64,000 bases of DNA from Paenibacillus nanensis. Its GTDB lineage: Bacteria > Bacillota > Bacilli > Paenibacillales > Paenibacillaceae. Positions 8,048 through 18,210 of this stretch are shown here, piece after piece. The notes beneath the pieces were generated by a model, which did no database searches, was not told where the DNA came from, and saw only the letters and a program-made list of their open reading frames with translations. A program made the position numbers and the translations under genes. The stretch is from positions 708,840-772,839 of the forward strand of contig NZ_QXQA01000001.1 of the NCBI RefSeq assembly GCF_003583765.1. The letters run 5' to 3'. Positions within the stretch are counted from its first letter, which is position 1. Every line of letters starts with the position of its first letter.

Positions 8048-8779
8048 ATGCACGTATTAAGCGGATTACCGGAACTGAATTGGGAGGAGCTCCAATCCTC
8101 CCTGTACCGTTATTGTCTGGCGCTTACGCGGTCGGAATGGGAAGCGCAGGATTTAACGCAGACCGCATGGACAAAGACGCTTAGCCGATTGAAAAAAAAC
8201 GGCCATGCGAACCCGGAGGCGCTTCTGCTGCGCACCGCCAAAAACGCTTGGATTGACAGCTGCCGAAGAAAAGCGGCCTATCACGAGCTTCTAGAGGGAA
8301 TGCTGCGCTTCGATGCGGACCACTCCGGTCATGCCCGGTTTGACTTGGAGCAAATGCTGGAGGCTTTAATAAAGCGATTATCCCCGCTGCAGAGGACGGT
8401 GTTTATACTCCGGGAGGCATTTGGTTATTCCATTGCCGAGACGGCGAGCGGACTTGGGACGACGGATGGCGCGGTGAAGGCTGCTTTGCACCGGGCGCGG
8501 CAGGCGATGGGGCGGATACGCAAAGATTTGGAATTAGCGGAGACCGCAGCGCCGGGATCGCGGAGGAACAAGGAGTCCGACGAGAAGAAGGAGGATTTGC
8601 TGCGGGAAGCGGCGGAAGCATTCCGCGAAGGTCGGGTACAAGAGTTGGTTATGCTGATTTATGAAGGCTACCGTTGGCAAAATATCGTTTATGCGGTCGG
8701 CAGTTTTCAGACGCCGACGTTTCATAAAACCGGTCATTCGTTTACGACGAGCTCCTGCTTGATGCGGATGGCTGCGTAA
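8048..8779 (+). CDS. ECF-type RNA polymerase sigma factor with C-terminal extension
   Basis: A 243-residue sigma-70 family factor of ECF size plus about 70 extra residues. Region 2 is at roughly 15-80 ([20 protein letters not shown]). Region 4 is at about 105-155 ([24 protein letters not shown] followed by the [12 protein letters not shown] recognition helix). The C-terminal extension ([27 protein letters not shown]) is helical and too short for a full SnoaL-like domain. ATG 8048 follows GGGAGG. No anti-sigma gene is adjacent; clpP is divergent and a HAD gene follows. Factors of this kind may be controlled through their own extension, but that is inference. Confidence 0.85.
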   Translation: MHVLSGLPELNWEELQSSLYRYCLALTRSEWEAQDLTQTAWTKTLSRLKKNGHANPEALLLRTAKNAWIDSCRRKAAYHELLEGMLRFDADHSGHARFDLEQMLEALIKRLSPLQRTVFILREAFGYSIAETASGLGTTDGAVKAALHRARQAMGRIRKDLELAETAAPGSRRNKESDEKKEDLLREAAEAFREGRVQELVMLIYEGYRWQNIVYAVGSFQTPTFHKTGHSFTTSSCLMRMAA

Positions 8780-8850
8780 CGGGTAGCGCCAGCTATTGAA
8801 TGACCCCGGCCGCTCAGGCTAAGATAGAGAAAAAAGATAGGAACCCTGCG

Positions 8851-9561
8851 ATGAAAAAAGCGATATTTTTTGATGTAGACGATACGTTATACGACCATCT
8901 CATTCCGTTCCGGAAGGCGGTGTGGGAATGGGTCGAGAATCCCGGCAGCTTTCCGTTCGAGAAGGCCTATCACCGGCTTCGATACTACAGCGATATCTTA
9001 TCGCTGGAGCTTGGAGGCGCCGGCGCGATGGAGACGGGCGAGGCGACGGAATGGATGCGGATGGAGCGCTTCAGGCGCGCGCTGGCGGAGTTTGATGTCC
9101 GGCTTAGCGAAGAGCAAGCCGCTAAGATTCAGGCTGCTTATTTAGGCTGCCAATACGACATTGAAATGTTCAACGGCGCGCGGGAGCTCATCGAACGCTT
9201 GCAGGCTTCGGGGAAAATAGTCGGTCTGATTACAAATGGAGCAGGCGGGCATCAACGGAGGAAAATCGAAGCGATGGAGCTGACGAAGCTCGTCCCGCAG
9301 CACCGCATTTTCATTTCCGGGGAAGCCGGATGGGATAAGCCGGATACGCGGCTATTCCAGCATGTAAACGAGCGGACAGACACTCGTCCCGATGAGTGCG
9401 TCTATATCGGCGACTCTTGGCGCAATGATGTGATCGGCGCGCTTGAGGCGGGCTGGTCGGTTATATGGTTCAACCATCGCGGGCAGCAGCCGGAAGAGGG
9501 GCATCAGCCTCATGATACGGCGACAGATTTCGCGGAGCTTTCCCGCCTCTTACTGCCGTAA
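8851..9561 (+). CDS. HAD-superfamily hydrolase, subfamily IA (phosphatase)
   Basis: A 236-residue HAD phosphatase with all four motifs. Motif I is DVDDTLYD (nucleophile D8, acid/base D10), motif II the threonine of GLITNG, motif III the lysine of GWDKPD and motif IV GDSWRNDV. A helical cap lies between motifs I and II. This resembles the YjjG/YfnB group of nucleotide or sugar-phosphate phosphatases, but the substrate is unknown. ATG 8851 is preceded by ATAGGA; an in-frame ATG at 8800 lacks a ribosome site. It sits 71 bases after the ECF gene on the same strand and ends in a terminator. Confidence 0.88.
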   Translation: MKKAIFFDVDDTLYDHLIPFRKAVWEWVENPGSFPFEKAYHRLRYYSDILSLELGGAGAMETGEATEWMRMERFRRALAEFDVRLSEEQAAKIQAAYLGCQYDIEMFNGARELIERLQASGKIVGLITNGAGGHQRRKIEAMELTKLVPQHRIFISGEAGWDKPDTRLFQHVNERTDTRPDECVYIGDSWRNDVIGALEAGWSVIWFNHRGQQPEEGHQPHDTATDFAELSRLLLP

Positions 9562-9576
9562 CATAATTCTAAACAG

Positions 9577-9606
9577 AAAGCCGCCGATTCCATCGGCGGC
9601 TTTTTT
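9577..9606 (+). terminator. Terminator after the HAD gene
   Basis: GCCGCCGAT, a three-base TCC loop and ATCGGCGGC form a 9-bp stem followed by six T residues. It lies between converging genes. Confidence 0.85.
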
Positions 9607-12218
9607 CAAAGTCCCATTTTTTGAGCGGCGATAAGAGCTTGGGTCCGTGAAGAGACGCCGAGCTTGCCGTACAGGTTGGATAGATAGACCTTTACCGTCC
9701 CTTCCGATAACGACAGCTCCGCCGCAATTTGCTTATTGCTTGCCCCTGCTTGAAGCTGGCGAAGCAGCTCTTGCTCGACGCGTGTAAGCGGCTCCGCAAG
9801 CTTAGCGGCTGCAATTTGACGGGCTTTTTTGGGCGCGGGAAAAGCGGCAAGCAGCCTGCCGAGATAATCGGCTGATACAGCCTTAGCTTCTCCAAGCGCC
9901 GCCGATTCGCCGGAAGAGCTCTGAGCGGCGGCATACCGTTCCAGCAGCGCTTTCATCGCGTCTCCTTCATCCGTAAACGTGCGGATATAGCCATTCGCCT
10001 CGCCGATCAGCAGCGCTTCATGAAGCAGCGGCAGCGCCTCCTCCATATGGCCGAGCTGGTAACGATGCAAAGCTTGAAGCATGGCGTTTTCCGCCAGGCT
10101 GGATAACAAACCTTCCCTCTCTGTCTGCGGCCGCAGCAGCTCCAGCATTATAAGGGCGTCGTTTTCCTTGCGAAGCTTGCTAAGCAGTCGGACATACGAC
10201 AGGTAGCGGAACTCCCGGTTGAAAGTCGGCTTGTCCGATGGGCTGAGCTTTAATTCCTCTGCGGCTTGCTTGGCTGCGGCGAGCTTTCCCTCTTGTAGGT
10301 ACATGCGAAGCCGAAAAGCGCGAAGCTCATCAAGCCATGGTCCCTCCGGCGCGGCCAAAGCGATCGCCCATGCTTCTTCGAATGCCTGGTTGGCGAGCAG
10401 CGGCTTGCCTGCCGCCATATAACAGCGCGCTTCCGTCAGCCTGTGAGGAATGAGCAGACCGGGCAAGCCTCGCTTGAATACGGCTTGTTCGATGCTTCGG
10501 AGCAGCCTTCGGCAGTCCTCGAGCCGATTCCACTCATAATACCCCTCCGCGAGCGACAGCTTGACGTACAAATTGATGAGCGCTTCTTCCCAGCCGTGCG
10601 AATCAAGCGCGCTTGTGAACAGCTGCGCCATTTTTTCGGTTTCCTCCGAGAGGACGCCGTTCATTCCCATGGCCGTTCTGCGAACGAACGGCTCGCCTAA
10701 ATTATAGTTGAACGTATAGAATGCCGAATTCTCCGGCGCTAGACGATGAAGGATCCCTTCCGTGAAGGCGAACCATCCTTCGAAATGGCCCGAAGAGAAA
10801 ACCAGATTGGACCGCACGAACAAAATGCCGCTTAGCAGCTCGTCGAGGCGTTCGCGGGAAGCTCCTTCTTCTTTGAGCTCATGATGCAGATGTTCGAGCC
10901 GTCTCAGCATGGCTTCGGCATCCTCCAGACGGCCGGTCAGCACGAGCACGAACGCATGGAACAGCATCAGCTCAGGCGCTATCGCGTAACCGTCCGGGAA
11001 GCTGTCGAACCACCGCAGCAGGAGGACGATTTCGCCGCTGCTCATCGAAAGCGGGAGCTGGCGTCCAAGCAGCCGCTCCAGCTGGGCAAATTGTTGAGCG
11101 GCAATCGCATGCTCGATCGCCTCGCCGGTAAACCCGCGATCCGCCATAGCCTCACTCGCCCTGGCATGGAGCAATCTCCAGCGCTGCTGGCTGCTTTTCT
11201 TCATCCGGTCCGATACATATTCCGCGAACAAAGGATGGCATCGGTACCAGCCATGCTGATCCTCGATCGGAATGAGGAACAGGTTGGACCGGTACAAGGC
11301 GTTCAGCAGCTCGGCGCTGCCTTCCCGGCCTGTCACCGAATCGCACAGCTCGGCATCCATTCTGAAGAGGACGGAAACCTCCAGCAAAAAATCGCGCAGT
11401 TCATCGGGCAGACGGTCCAGCACTTCATGGAACAAATAATCCGCGATATCGCGGCGGTCTCCTTTGAAGCTGTTCAGCAGCTGTTCGAAGGATATGCCCG
11501 AACGAAGCGAAGCGGCTGCCAGCTGCAGGCCTACGATCCAGCCCTCCGTACGCTGCTGCAGCCTCTCGATCTGCTCCGTCGCGAGGGGAACCGAGACGCA
11601 ATCGCGAATGTACCGCGAAGCTTCTTCCAGGGAGAAAGACAGCTCCAAATCGCCGGCATTCTCCGAAGGCTGATCCATCAGCCGCCATTTTTTCGTCGAG
11701 AAAGGCAAAGCCATTCGGCTTGCGATAATCAGATGCAGCCTTTCAGGCAAATAATCGATGAGATAAGAAAGCTGGTTATGAATGCGCTCGTTCATGATGT
11801 GATGGTAATCGTCCAGGACGAGGACGGCATGCTGCTTAAGCTCGGTAAGTTCATTCAGCAAAGCATCGATAAAAGTAATGATCGATACAGCAGGAAGAGT
11901 CTGCGCCAGCTGCACGATTCGCGACTCGGCATCGCCGGACAGCAGCCTGCCTGCGGCATGGGCGACGTACCGCCAAAACCGAATCTCATCATTGTCCATG
12001 TTGTCAATGGACAACCAGCCGCAGCGAAGCCCCGCCTTTTGCACCCACATCGCGAGCAAGGTCGTTTTACCGTAGCCCGCCGGGGCGCAAATCGGGGTGA
12101 TTCTGGCAGATATGGCAGCGGTTAAAGCATCATGCAGCCGGACTCTTTCCACCAGATGCGGCTTAATCGTTGGAACGGATATTTTGGCGGTTGCAACAAT
12201 GGGGACGGATAATGCCAT
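9606..12218 (-). CDS. MalT-like LuxR-family transcriptional activator
   Basis: At 870 residues this has the size and layout of the LAL/MalT group. An N-terminal STAND-type ATPase has Walker A APAGYGKTT at 45-53 and Walker B-like VLVLDDYHH at about 133. A long helical TPR-like sensor region (about 350-780) follows. The C-terminal LuxR helix-turn-helix is at about 805-865 (LTRVEQELLRQL, SNKQIAAELSLSEGTVKVY). These proteins oligomerise on ATP and inducer binding and activate sugar or secondary-metabolite genes. The start is ATG behind AAAGGGAGC. The FGGY kinase lies 89 bases upstream on the same strand and is a possible target, but no operator was identified. Confidence 0.9.
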   Translation of the reverse strand: MALSVPIVATAKISVPTIKPHLVERVRLHDALTAAISARITPICAPAGYGKTTLLAMWVQKAGLRCGWLSIDNMDNDEIRFWRYVAHAAGRLLSGDAESRIVQLAQTLPAVSIITFIDALLNELTELKQHAVLVLDDYHHIMNERIHNQLSYLIDYLPERLHLIIASRMALPFSTKKWRLMDQPSENAGDLELSFSLEEASRYIRDCVSVPLATEQIERLQQRTEGWIVGLQLAAASLRSGISFEQLLNSFKGDRRDIADYLFHEVLDRLPDELRDFLLEVSVLFRMDAELCDSVTGREGSAELLNALYRSNLFLIPIEDQHGWYRCHPLFAEYVSDRMKKSSQQRWRLLHARASEAMADRGFTGEAIEHAIAAQQFAQLERLLGRQLPLSMSSGEIVLLLRWFDSFPDGYAIAPELMLFHAFVLVLTGRLEDAEAMLRRLEHLHHELKEEGASRERLDELLSGILFVRSNLVFSSGHFEGWFAFTEGILHRLAPENSAFYTFNYNLGEPFVRRTAMGMNGVLSEETEKMAQLFTSALDSHGWEEALINLYVKLSLAEGYYEWNRLEDCRRLLRSIEQAVFKRGLPGLLIPHRLTEARCYMAAGKPLLANQAFEEAWAIALAAPEGPWLDELRAFRLRMYLQEGKLAAAKQAAEELKLSPSDKPTFNREFRYLSYVRLLSKLRKENDALIMLELLRPQTEREGLLSSLAENAMLQALHRYQLGHMEEALPLLHEALLIGEANGYIRTFTDEGDAMKALLERYAAAQSSSGESAALGEAKAVSADYLGRLLAAFPAPKKARQIAAAKLAEPLTRVEQELLRQLQAGASNKQIAAELSLSEGTVKVYLSNLYGKLGVSSRTQALIAAQKMGL

Positions 12219-12307
12219 TCGACAGCTCCCTTTGAACCTTTTTCAGCAAAAATGAAAAGTCCGTTTTTGTCTATTATAAGGGAAAAAAGTCGAATAATCA
12301 GCAGAAA

Positions 12308-13843
12308 TTAGCTTTGCTCGCGCTGGAATGCGGCAATCGCTTCGTATTCTTCCTCTAACAGCCGGGGAAGACGGATAAAGATGCGCAGCAGCTTGCGGTA
12401 AGCTTCCGTCGCTTCGGGATTCGGCTGATGGGCATGGATGCCGCCGACCATCCTCTTCACCTCGCCTAAGGATGATATCTCGCCAAGGCCGTACATCCCG
12501 AGCACAACAGCGCCGAGGCAGGAGCTCTCGAAGCTTTCCGGCACCGTGACTTCCTGGTCGAACACGTCGGCCAGCATTTGACGCCACAGCTCCGAACGGG
12601 CAAAGCCGCCGGTCGCTTGGACGCGGGCCGGCTTTCCGATTAATTCCTGCAGAGCGAGCAGCACGGTATACAGATTCATAATGACGCCTTCCAGCGCGGC
12701 GCGGATCATATGCTCCTTCTTATGGTGCATGCCAAGACCGAAGAATGAACCGCGCGCATCCGCGTTCCACAGCGGCGCTCTTTCACCCGCCAGATAGGGG
12801 TGGAACAGCAGGCCGTTAGAGCCTGGCGGCACCAGCGCCGCGATTTCGGTCAGCACCTCGTAAGCGTCTTTGCCGAGGCGTTTGGCCGTTTCCACCTCCG
12901 CGTTCGCCAGCTCATCCCGAATCCATCGGAAGATGATGCCGCCGTTATTGACAGGTCCGCCGATCACCCAATGATTTTCGGTGAGCGCGTAACAGAATAT
13001 GCGGCCCTTCGGATCCGTAACCGGCTTATCGGTCACGGTGCGGATCGCGCCGCTTGTCCCGATCGTTACGGCGACGACGCCGGGATCGATCGCGCCGACG
13101 CCAAGGTTGGACAGCACGCCATCGTTAGCGCCAACGATGAACAGCATGTCTTCGGGCAGACCGGTCGCCGCTGCGAATTCGGGCTTTAAGCCTTGGATGC
13201 CGTGCGTCGTACGGACAGGCACCGATAACTGCTCGCGCGTGACGCCCGCCAGCGCAAGCGCCTCGTCGTCCCAGTCCAACTGCTGCAAATTCAGCAGTCC
13301 CGTCGCGGAGGCGATGGAATAGTCGACGATATACTGGCCGAACAGCCGATAGAAGACATATTCCTTGATCGAAATAAATTTATGGCCTGCTTTGAACAGC
13401 TCCGGACGTTCCGCCTTCAGCCATACGAGCTTCACGAGCGGAGACATCGGGTGAATCGGCGTGCCGGTGCGCATGTAGATCTCATGACCGCCCATACGCT
13501 TTTTTATGTCTGCCGCATAAGAGGCGCTTCTGTTATCCGCCCATGTAATGGAGCGGGTGAGCGGCTTGCCGTCTCCGTCAACGACGATCAAGCTGTGCAT
13601 GGCTGCGCTGAACGCGGCAAAGGCAACCTCATCGCCCGACACGCCTGCCTCCGCAAGACAATCGTTAATGGAAGTAAGCACGGCCTGGAAAATGAGCTCA
13701 GGGTCTTGCTCCGCCGCGTCCGGAACAGGCGTAAGGAGCGGATACTCCACGCCGCTGCGGCTGAGCGCTTTGCCTTGCAGGTCGAATAAGACAGCTTTCG
13801 TGCTGGTGGTGCCGATATCGACACCTATACGATACGGTTTCAA
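12308..13843 (-). CDS. gntK: FGGY-family carbohydrate kinase, probable gluconokinase
   Basis: A 511-residue FGGY kinase that phosphorylates a sugar acid or ketose using ATP. It has the N-terminal phosphate loop GVDIGTTSTKAV, the substrate-binding ADNRS, the catalytic aspartate in GANDG, the ATP motif TIGTSGA, and NNGGIIFRW. The C-terminal signature GGFARSELWRQMLADV is followed by a typical FGGY end. GntK-type gluconokinase is the best guess; xylulokinase is possible. The start is TTG 13843, seven bases after AGGAGG. An ATG at 13861 is itself upstream of that ribosome site and is rejected. The SNF2 gene ends 27 bases upstream on the same strand, so readthrough is likely. No gluconate transporter or dehydrogenase is nearby. 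Confidence 0.85.
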   Translation of the reverse strand: MKPYRIGVDIGTTSTKAVLFDLQGKALSRSGVEYPLLTPVPDAAEQDPELIFQAVLTSINDCLAEAGVSGDEVAFAAFSAAMHSLIVVDGDGKPLTRSITWADNRSASYAADIKKRMGGHEIYMRTGTPIHPMSPLVKLVWLKAERPELFKAGHKFISIKEYVFYRLFGQYIVDYSIASATGLLNLQQLDWDDEALALAGVTREQLSVPVRTTHGIQGLKPEFAAATGLPEDMLFIVGANDGVLSNLGVGAIDPGVVAVTIGTSGAIRTVTDKPVTDPKGRIFCYALTENHWVIGGPVNNGGIIFRWIRDELANAEVETAKRLGKDAYEVLTEIAALVPPGSNGLLFHPYLAGERAPLWNADARGSFFGLGMHHKKEHMIRAALEGVIMNLYTVLLALQELIGKPARVQATGGFARSELWRQMLADVFDQEVTVPESFESSCLGAVVLGMYGLGEISSLGEVKRMVGGIHAHQPNPEATEAYRKLLRIFIRLPRLLEEEYEAIAAFQREQS

Positions 13844-13870
13844 GGGAAATCCTCCTGTCATTTAGAAGCC

Positions 13871-16800
13871 TTATTGCAGAGACAGAATCTCGCGAAGATC
13901 CTGCTCCGTGAGCGCCGAAAGCGCTTCGCCGCCCGAATCGAGCACATCGTCGATCAGGCTTTTTTTGCGCTGCTGAAGCTCGTACATTTTGTCTTCGACC
14001 GTACCTTCGGCAACAAGACGAATAATTTGCACGACGTTTTTTTGGCCGATGCGATGCGCGCGGTCGGCAGCCTGCTGCTCCACGGCTGGATTCCACCACA
14101 GGTCATACAGAATAACGGTGTCAGCTCCGGTCAGATTGAGGCCCGTACCGCCCGCTTTCAAGGAGAGCAGGAACAGCTCGCGTTCGCCTTCGTTAAACCG
14201 GCTGCAAAGCTCTACCCGTTCCGCGGCCGGCGTGCTGCCGTCCAAATAGAAGAAGGAGACGCCGCGGTAGCCGAGCTCCCGCTTTATAATATCGAGCATC
14301 TCGGTGAATTGAGAGAAGATGAGCGCCCGTTTCCCCGAGCTTCTGCACTCCTCGATCAGCTCAAGCAGCTGCTCGAACTTTGCGGAGCTGCCTTCGTAGC
14401 CTTCCACGAATAACGCGGGGTGACAGCATAGCTGACGCAATCTGGTAATGCCCGCCAATATGCGGATCCGCGCCCGCCCGAAGTCGTCGCTGTCCAGATG
14501 CTTCAAGGAATCCTGCCTCAGCTTGGCAAGATAGGCGGCGTACAGCCTCTTTTGCTCGGTAAGCAGCTCGGAAGAATGAATCGTCTCGATCTTCTCCGGC
14601 AGCTCTTTCAGCACGTCGGACTTTAACCGGCGCAGCAGGAAAGGCCGGCTCCGCTTAGCGACAGCTTCCCGCGTCAGCTCGCCGAACTCCTTCTTGCCTG
14701 GGAACAGCTCAGGGAAGACCGCGCGAAAGATCGACCACAGCTCGTCCAATCGGTTTTCAATCGGCGTCCCCGTCAGAGCGAAGCGGTACTCCGCTTGCAG
14801 TTCCCTTACCGCGGCTGCCGTCTGCGTTGTATCGTTCTTAAAGTATTGCGCCTCGTCCAATATAAGCGTATGGAACGGACGGCCCGCATATTGCTGACGG
14901 TCTCGCCGCAGGAGCGGATAAGAGGTAATGATGATATCCGGCCCGGCGTCTTCCCCCCCGTTCGGAAGCCCGGCGCCGGGAGCCGATTCCTCAATCGCCG
15001 CGCTTCTCTCTTGCTTGCTGCCGTCGGCAACGACGACCCGCAGCTCCGGCGCGAACCGTTCCAGCTCATTCCGCCAGTTATACATAAGAGAAGCGGGGGC
15101 CACAATCAGCGCTGGCCGGCCGCTTTCCCGAATAGAATCCGCCGCCGAGAGGAGATAAGCGATGCTTTGCACCGTTTTGCCGAGACCCATTTCATCCGCC
15201 AATATGCCGCCGAACCGGTAATAAGCGAGCGTCTTCATCCACTGGTAGCCGTATCGTTGATAATCGCGCAGAACCGGCTCCATCCGCTCAGGCACAGGAA
15301 AGTCCAGCTGGTCGGGATGCTTCATATTGTCGAGCAGCTCGCGGAGAGGGCGGTTAAGCTTGATCGAAGGATGATCGAGCGGCGCGTCCAACAGCGAAAA
15401 AGCGCGGCCGACCGGCACGGAGAAACGGTCGTTGAACAAAAGCGGCTGGTGCAGTCCGACGCCGTTCATTACCCGCAGCAGCGCCTCGAACGCTCCGGTC
15501 TGAAGCGGAAGGAGCGCGCCGCTTGCCAATTTGTAATACTGGCGCTTCTCCTGCACCGCCTTGACGACAGCCTTAATCTCCTTCTCCGTGATACCGTCCA
15601 TCTGGAAGCGGAAATGAAGCCAATCCGTCCTTTCCTCCCAGGCGATATGCAGCTTAGGCGGCGGTTGATCGGAGGCGATGCGCAGCTTTACGGCAGAAGT
15701 GGCGTAGACATCCAAATGGCTCTCGAGCAGCGGCACGACATGGTGAAGGAAATGAAACTCGGCGTCATCGCCTTCCATAATATAGCCGCCTTCCGTTCGG
15801 CCGAACTGTTCATCCTCCATTAAGGCGAGGATCGCCCGTTCCTTCTCCGTCTCGCGCATCAGAATCCGGTCGGCCCCGCGAGGCTTGTCCGTCGGATCAA
15901 GCGGGTTAATGACGATATCGCCGTAATGAAATTCCAATCCCGCAAGCAATTTGCCCCTCAGCCGGTCCAAATACATCCTTGCCTTTAACGGCTTATACAG
16001 AACGCGGTTCGAGATGGATTCGGACACTTGGACGCGGCCGAGCTTCATCAGCCCCGGGACAACCCGTTCCATGAACGATTCGATCTGACCCGGGGAAATT
16101 TGGATGCGTTCCGCATATACCGCGTCGCGGGAAGCCGAGAGTACGATCGATTTGAGCTTCAGAAGCTGCGCCAGCGATTCTTTGTCCATGCGGTAAAATT
16201 TCCCCTCGGAAAAAACCATCCCGTATGCGTCAAGCACGACAAGCTTCTGCAAGCCCAGAGCGGTCAATTCGTAGCCGTCCTCTTCCTGCGAGCGGTCCAG
16301 CATGAAGCGAAGAGGAGGCTTCACTTGCGGCTCCGCAACCGCAAATCCCTCGTAAGACACCGGCTGAGCAAGTCGCCGGCTATGCTCCGGCAGCACGTCG
16401 ATCTTGACCAGGCGGGCACGCATCAAGGACGAAAGCAGCTGCTCCCATGCAAAAGGAGGGATGAGCATCTGACGATCGCTTGCGGAAGCGGATGTCGGAA
16501 GATAGCCGCTGCGGTATACGGTGTGCCGGTACAGGTACTCCTCGTCTACGATCTTCAGCAGACTATGCAGGACCGCATCGTCCTCAGGCGAGAAACGATA
16601 TCGCTTCGGATCGTAGGTGAACAGCTTGGCGAACGGATAATCAAGTCCCTTTTCCAGCGCGAGAAGGAACAGATTCATCTTTTGCACGATATACAGCCGG
16701 CCCGGTCCCATTTTCAACTCGATCCCAATGCGATGGCCACCGTTGCCCATCGGAATAAGCTGACAGGTGATCTCAACCGACAGCAGCTCTCTCGAGTCCA

Positions 16801-17245
16801 TTAGCAGGCGGCTTCCGATGCCGGCCGGGCTTGCATGCTGACTGTCGAATAAACCGAGCAGCTTATCCACGGTTCGTTCGTCGGAATCGCTGCTGATATA
16901 TACCTTGCCTCGCGGCTCCTCGCCCGTATTGCCGCCTAAAGCCCGCGTCTCATTCGCAATCGCGAGAAGCGCCCCCGCGATATGCTTGCAGTAATGGCTG
17001 TCATCCGCCAAGGAGGTGAGGCACGAGCATTCGGCCTCCAAGCCGCCGCTGTCGGATAGCCGAACCTCGACGTTGTAGCTCCGGCCCGCGCTCTCGACCG
17101 CAGCCTGATATAGATTAGGCGAGCCGCTTCGGCTGCGCTTCCGCTGAACCGACACCATCCCGCTTCGGACGAGGGCTTGTCCCCGGCTAAGATTGTCGGT
17201 CCCGCATAACCGTTCTATATTTCCTTCCGATAATCGAAAAGCCAT
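13871..17245 (-). CDS. SWIM zinc-finger SNF2-family helicase
   Basis: A 1124-residue protein with the bacterial SWIM-SNF2 arrangement. The zinc finger is C73-x-C75 and C86-x-H88. A long middle region (about 150-620) has no motif I can name. The two-lobed Swi2/Snf2 ATPase comes last: motif I DEMGLGKT near residue 685, DEAQ near 797, LTGTPIENRLDELWSIF, then the second lobe with AGGTGLNLT and QAADRAHRIGQ. It is a DNA-dependent ATPase that moves or remodels proteins on DNA; RapA-like polymerase recycling or a repair role are both possible. ATG 17245 follows AAAGGAGC. The kinase downstream is probably cotranscribed, with no obvious functional link. Confidence 0.92.
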   Translation of the reverse strand: MAFRLSEGNIERLCGTDNLSRGQALVRSGMVSVQRKRSRSGSPNLYQAAVESAGRSYNVEVRLSDSGGLEAECSCLTSLADDSHYCKHIAGALLAIANETRALGGNTGEEPRGKVYISSDSDERTVDKLLGLFDSQHASPAGIGSRLLMDSRELLSVEITCQLIPMGNGGHRIGIELKMGPGRLYIVQKMNLFLLALEKGLDYPFAKLFTYDPKRYRFSPEDDAVLHSLLKIVDEEYLYRHTVYRSGYLPTSASASDRQMLIPPFAWEQLLSSLMRARLVKIDVLPEHSRRLAQPVSYEGFAVAEPQVKPPLRFMLDRSQEEDGYELTALGLQKLVVLDAYGMVFSEGKFYRMDKESLAQLLKLKSIVLSASRDAVYAERIQISPGQIESFMERVVPGLMKLGRVQVSESISNRVLYKPLKARMYLDRLRGKLLAGLEFHYGDIVINPLDPTDKPRGADRILMRETEKERAILALMEDEQFGRTEGGYIMEGDDAEFHFLHHVVPLLESHLDVYATSAVKLRIASDQPPPKLHIAWEERTDWLHFRFQMDGITEKEIKAVVKAVQEKRQYYKLASGALLPLQTGAFEALLRVMNGVGLHQPLLFNDRFSVPVGRAFSLLDAPLDHPSIKLNRPLRELLDNMKHPDQLDFPVPERMEPVLRDYQRYGYQWMKTLAYYRFGGILADEMGLGKTVQSIAYLLSAADSIRESGRPALIVAPASLMYNWRNELERFAPELRVVVADGSKQERSAAIEESAPGAGLPNGGEDAGPDIIITSYPLLRRDRQQYAGRPFHTLILDEAQYFKNDTTQTAAAVRELQAEYRFALTGTPIENRLDELWSIFRAVFPELFPGKKEFGELTREAVAKRSRPFLLRRLKSDVLKELPEKIETIHSSELLTEQKRLYAAYLAKLRQDSLKHLDSDDFGRARIRILAGITRLRQLCCHPALFVEGYEGSSAKFEQLLELIEECRSSGKRALIFSQFTEMLDIIKRELGYRGVSFFYLDGSTPAAERVELCSRFNEGERELFLLSLKAGGTGLNLTGADTVILYDLWWNPAVEQQAADRAHRIGQKNVVQIIRLVAEGTVEDKMYELQQRKKSLIDDVLDSGGEALSALTEQDLREILSLQ

Positions 17246-17422
17246 GGCTTGCTCCTTTATAAAAAATGTTTGTCATCCTGACCTTCCAAATTATTCAAAA
17301 CTAATAAATTCTTATGTGGTAAAATACAATCAGCTTTTATTATAAAACATTTTTCAAAAGTTTTTTTGGCAACCTGATAGATTTTGGCGGATGCTGGCAT
17401 CTATGTAGCAGGGGGGATTGAC

Positions 17423-18190
17423 GTGGAGGTTTTGCCGCAGGCTGCCGCGCCTTTGCTGAATGGCAGGGAAAGCATGGCCGAGAGGGAGAAGGAATGGGTG
17501 CAGCGCGCGCGTTCGGGCGATCGGGAGGCGTTCGCGGAATTGGTCCGCATGCATCGCGCGAAAGCGCTCGGTCTCGCCGGAAGTCTGACGAAGGACGAAT
17601 ATTTGGCGGAGGATATCGTGCAGGAAGCGCTTATTCGGGCTTTCCTGCATTTGGGGACGCTTACGGATAACAGCCGATTCGCCGCCTGGCTGCAGCGTAT
17701 CGTCCGCAATCAGGCTTACATGAAGCTGAGAAGAGGCGGGCCCTACGGCAACGAGCGTCCTTTCGAAAGCTTTGCGGGGGGAAAGCAAGAACAGCCTCGC
17801 TGCGTCACGGATGCGGAGTCCGTGGATTGGGGCGATATTGACAGCATCCTGTTCCATCTGGCAAGCCAAGCGCAGGAGGCGTCCAAGAACGGCTCTAACC
17901 CGGAGCAATGTCTGATTCGGAAGGAAACGCTGCAGGGCATCCATATGCTGATCCGCTGCTTGAACAAACGGGAGAGGGATATATTCGAGGCTCGTTTTTT
18001 CGGGGAGCTCCCACCTTCCGAGATCGCTTCGCTGTTCGGCACAACGACCGCCGGCGTTTACAACTCCCTTTCGCGGTCCCGCGCGAAGCTGCAGAAGGAG
18101 AGGATCCGTATTTCAATCGGCCTGTACGTGGAACGAAGGGCAGCGCTCGGCCTGCCCCGGCGAAAAATTCTCGCGCCGCCCCCAAATTGA
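17423..18190 (+). CDS. ECF-type RNA polymerase sigma factor
   Basis: A 255-residue sigma-70 family factor. Region 2 is at about 30-95 (ARSGDREAFAELVRMHRAKAL, DIVQEALIRAFLHL, RFAAWLQRIVRNQAY). Region 4 is at about 170-225 (LNKRERDIFEARFFGELPPSEIA, with a TTAGVYNSLSRSRAKLQ recognition helix). GTG 17423 is chosen because AGGGGGG lies six bases upstream; ATG 17474 is a weaker alternative. It leads a compact run of three further genes (20-, 15- and 20-base gaps), probably one operon. No recognisable anti-sigma is present, so one of the following proteins may control it. The sequence upstream of it is AT-rich, without a clear consensus promoter. Confidence 0.88.
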   Translation: MEVLPQAAAPLLNGRESMAEREKEWVQRARSGDREAFAELVRMHRAKALGLAGSLTKDEYLAEDIVQEALIRAFLHLGTLTDNSRFAAWLQRIVRNQAYMKLRRGGPYGNERPFESFAGGKQEQPRCVTDAESVDWGDIDSILFHLASQAQEASKNGSNPEQCLIRKETLQGIHMLIRCLNKRERDIFEARFFGELPPSEIASLFGTTTAGVYNSLSRSRAKLQKERIRISIGLYVERRAALGLPRRKILAPPPN

Positions 18191-18210
18191 TCAATCGGAG
18201 GAAGACGAGC

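Noticed and set aside
10881..12125. 414-codon open frame on the plus strand
   Set aside because: Antisense to the MalT-like regulator; Gln/Arg-rich composition and no family motif.
13844..13861. ATG 13861 as start of the FGGY kinase
   Set aside because: The AGGAGG site lies downstream of this ATG; it fits TTG 13843 instead.
14795..15823. 342-codon open frame on the plus strand
   Set aside because: Antisense to the SNF2 helicase; no ribosome site or domain.
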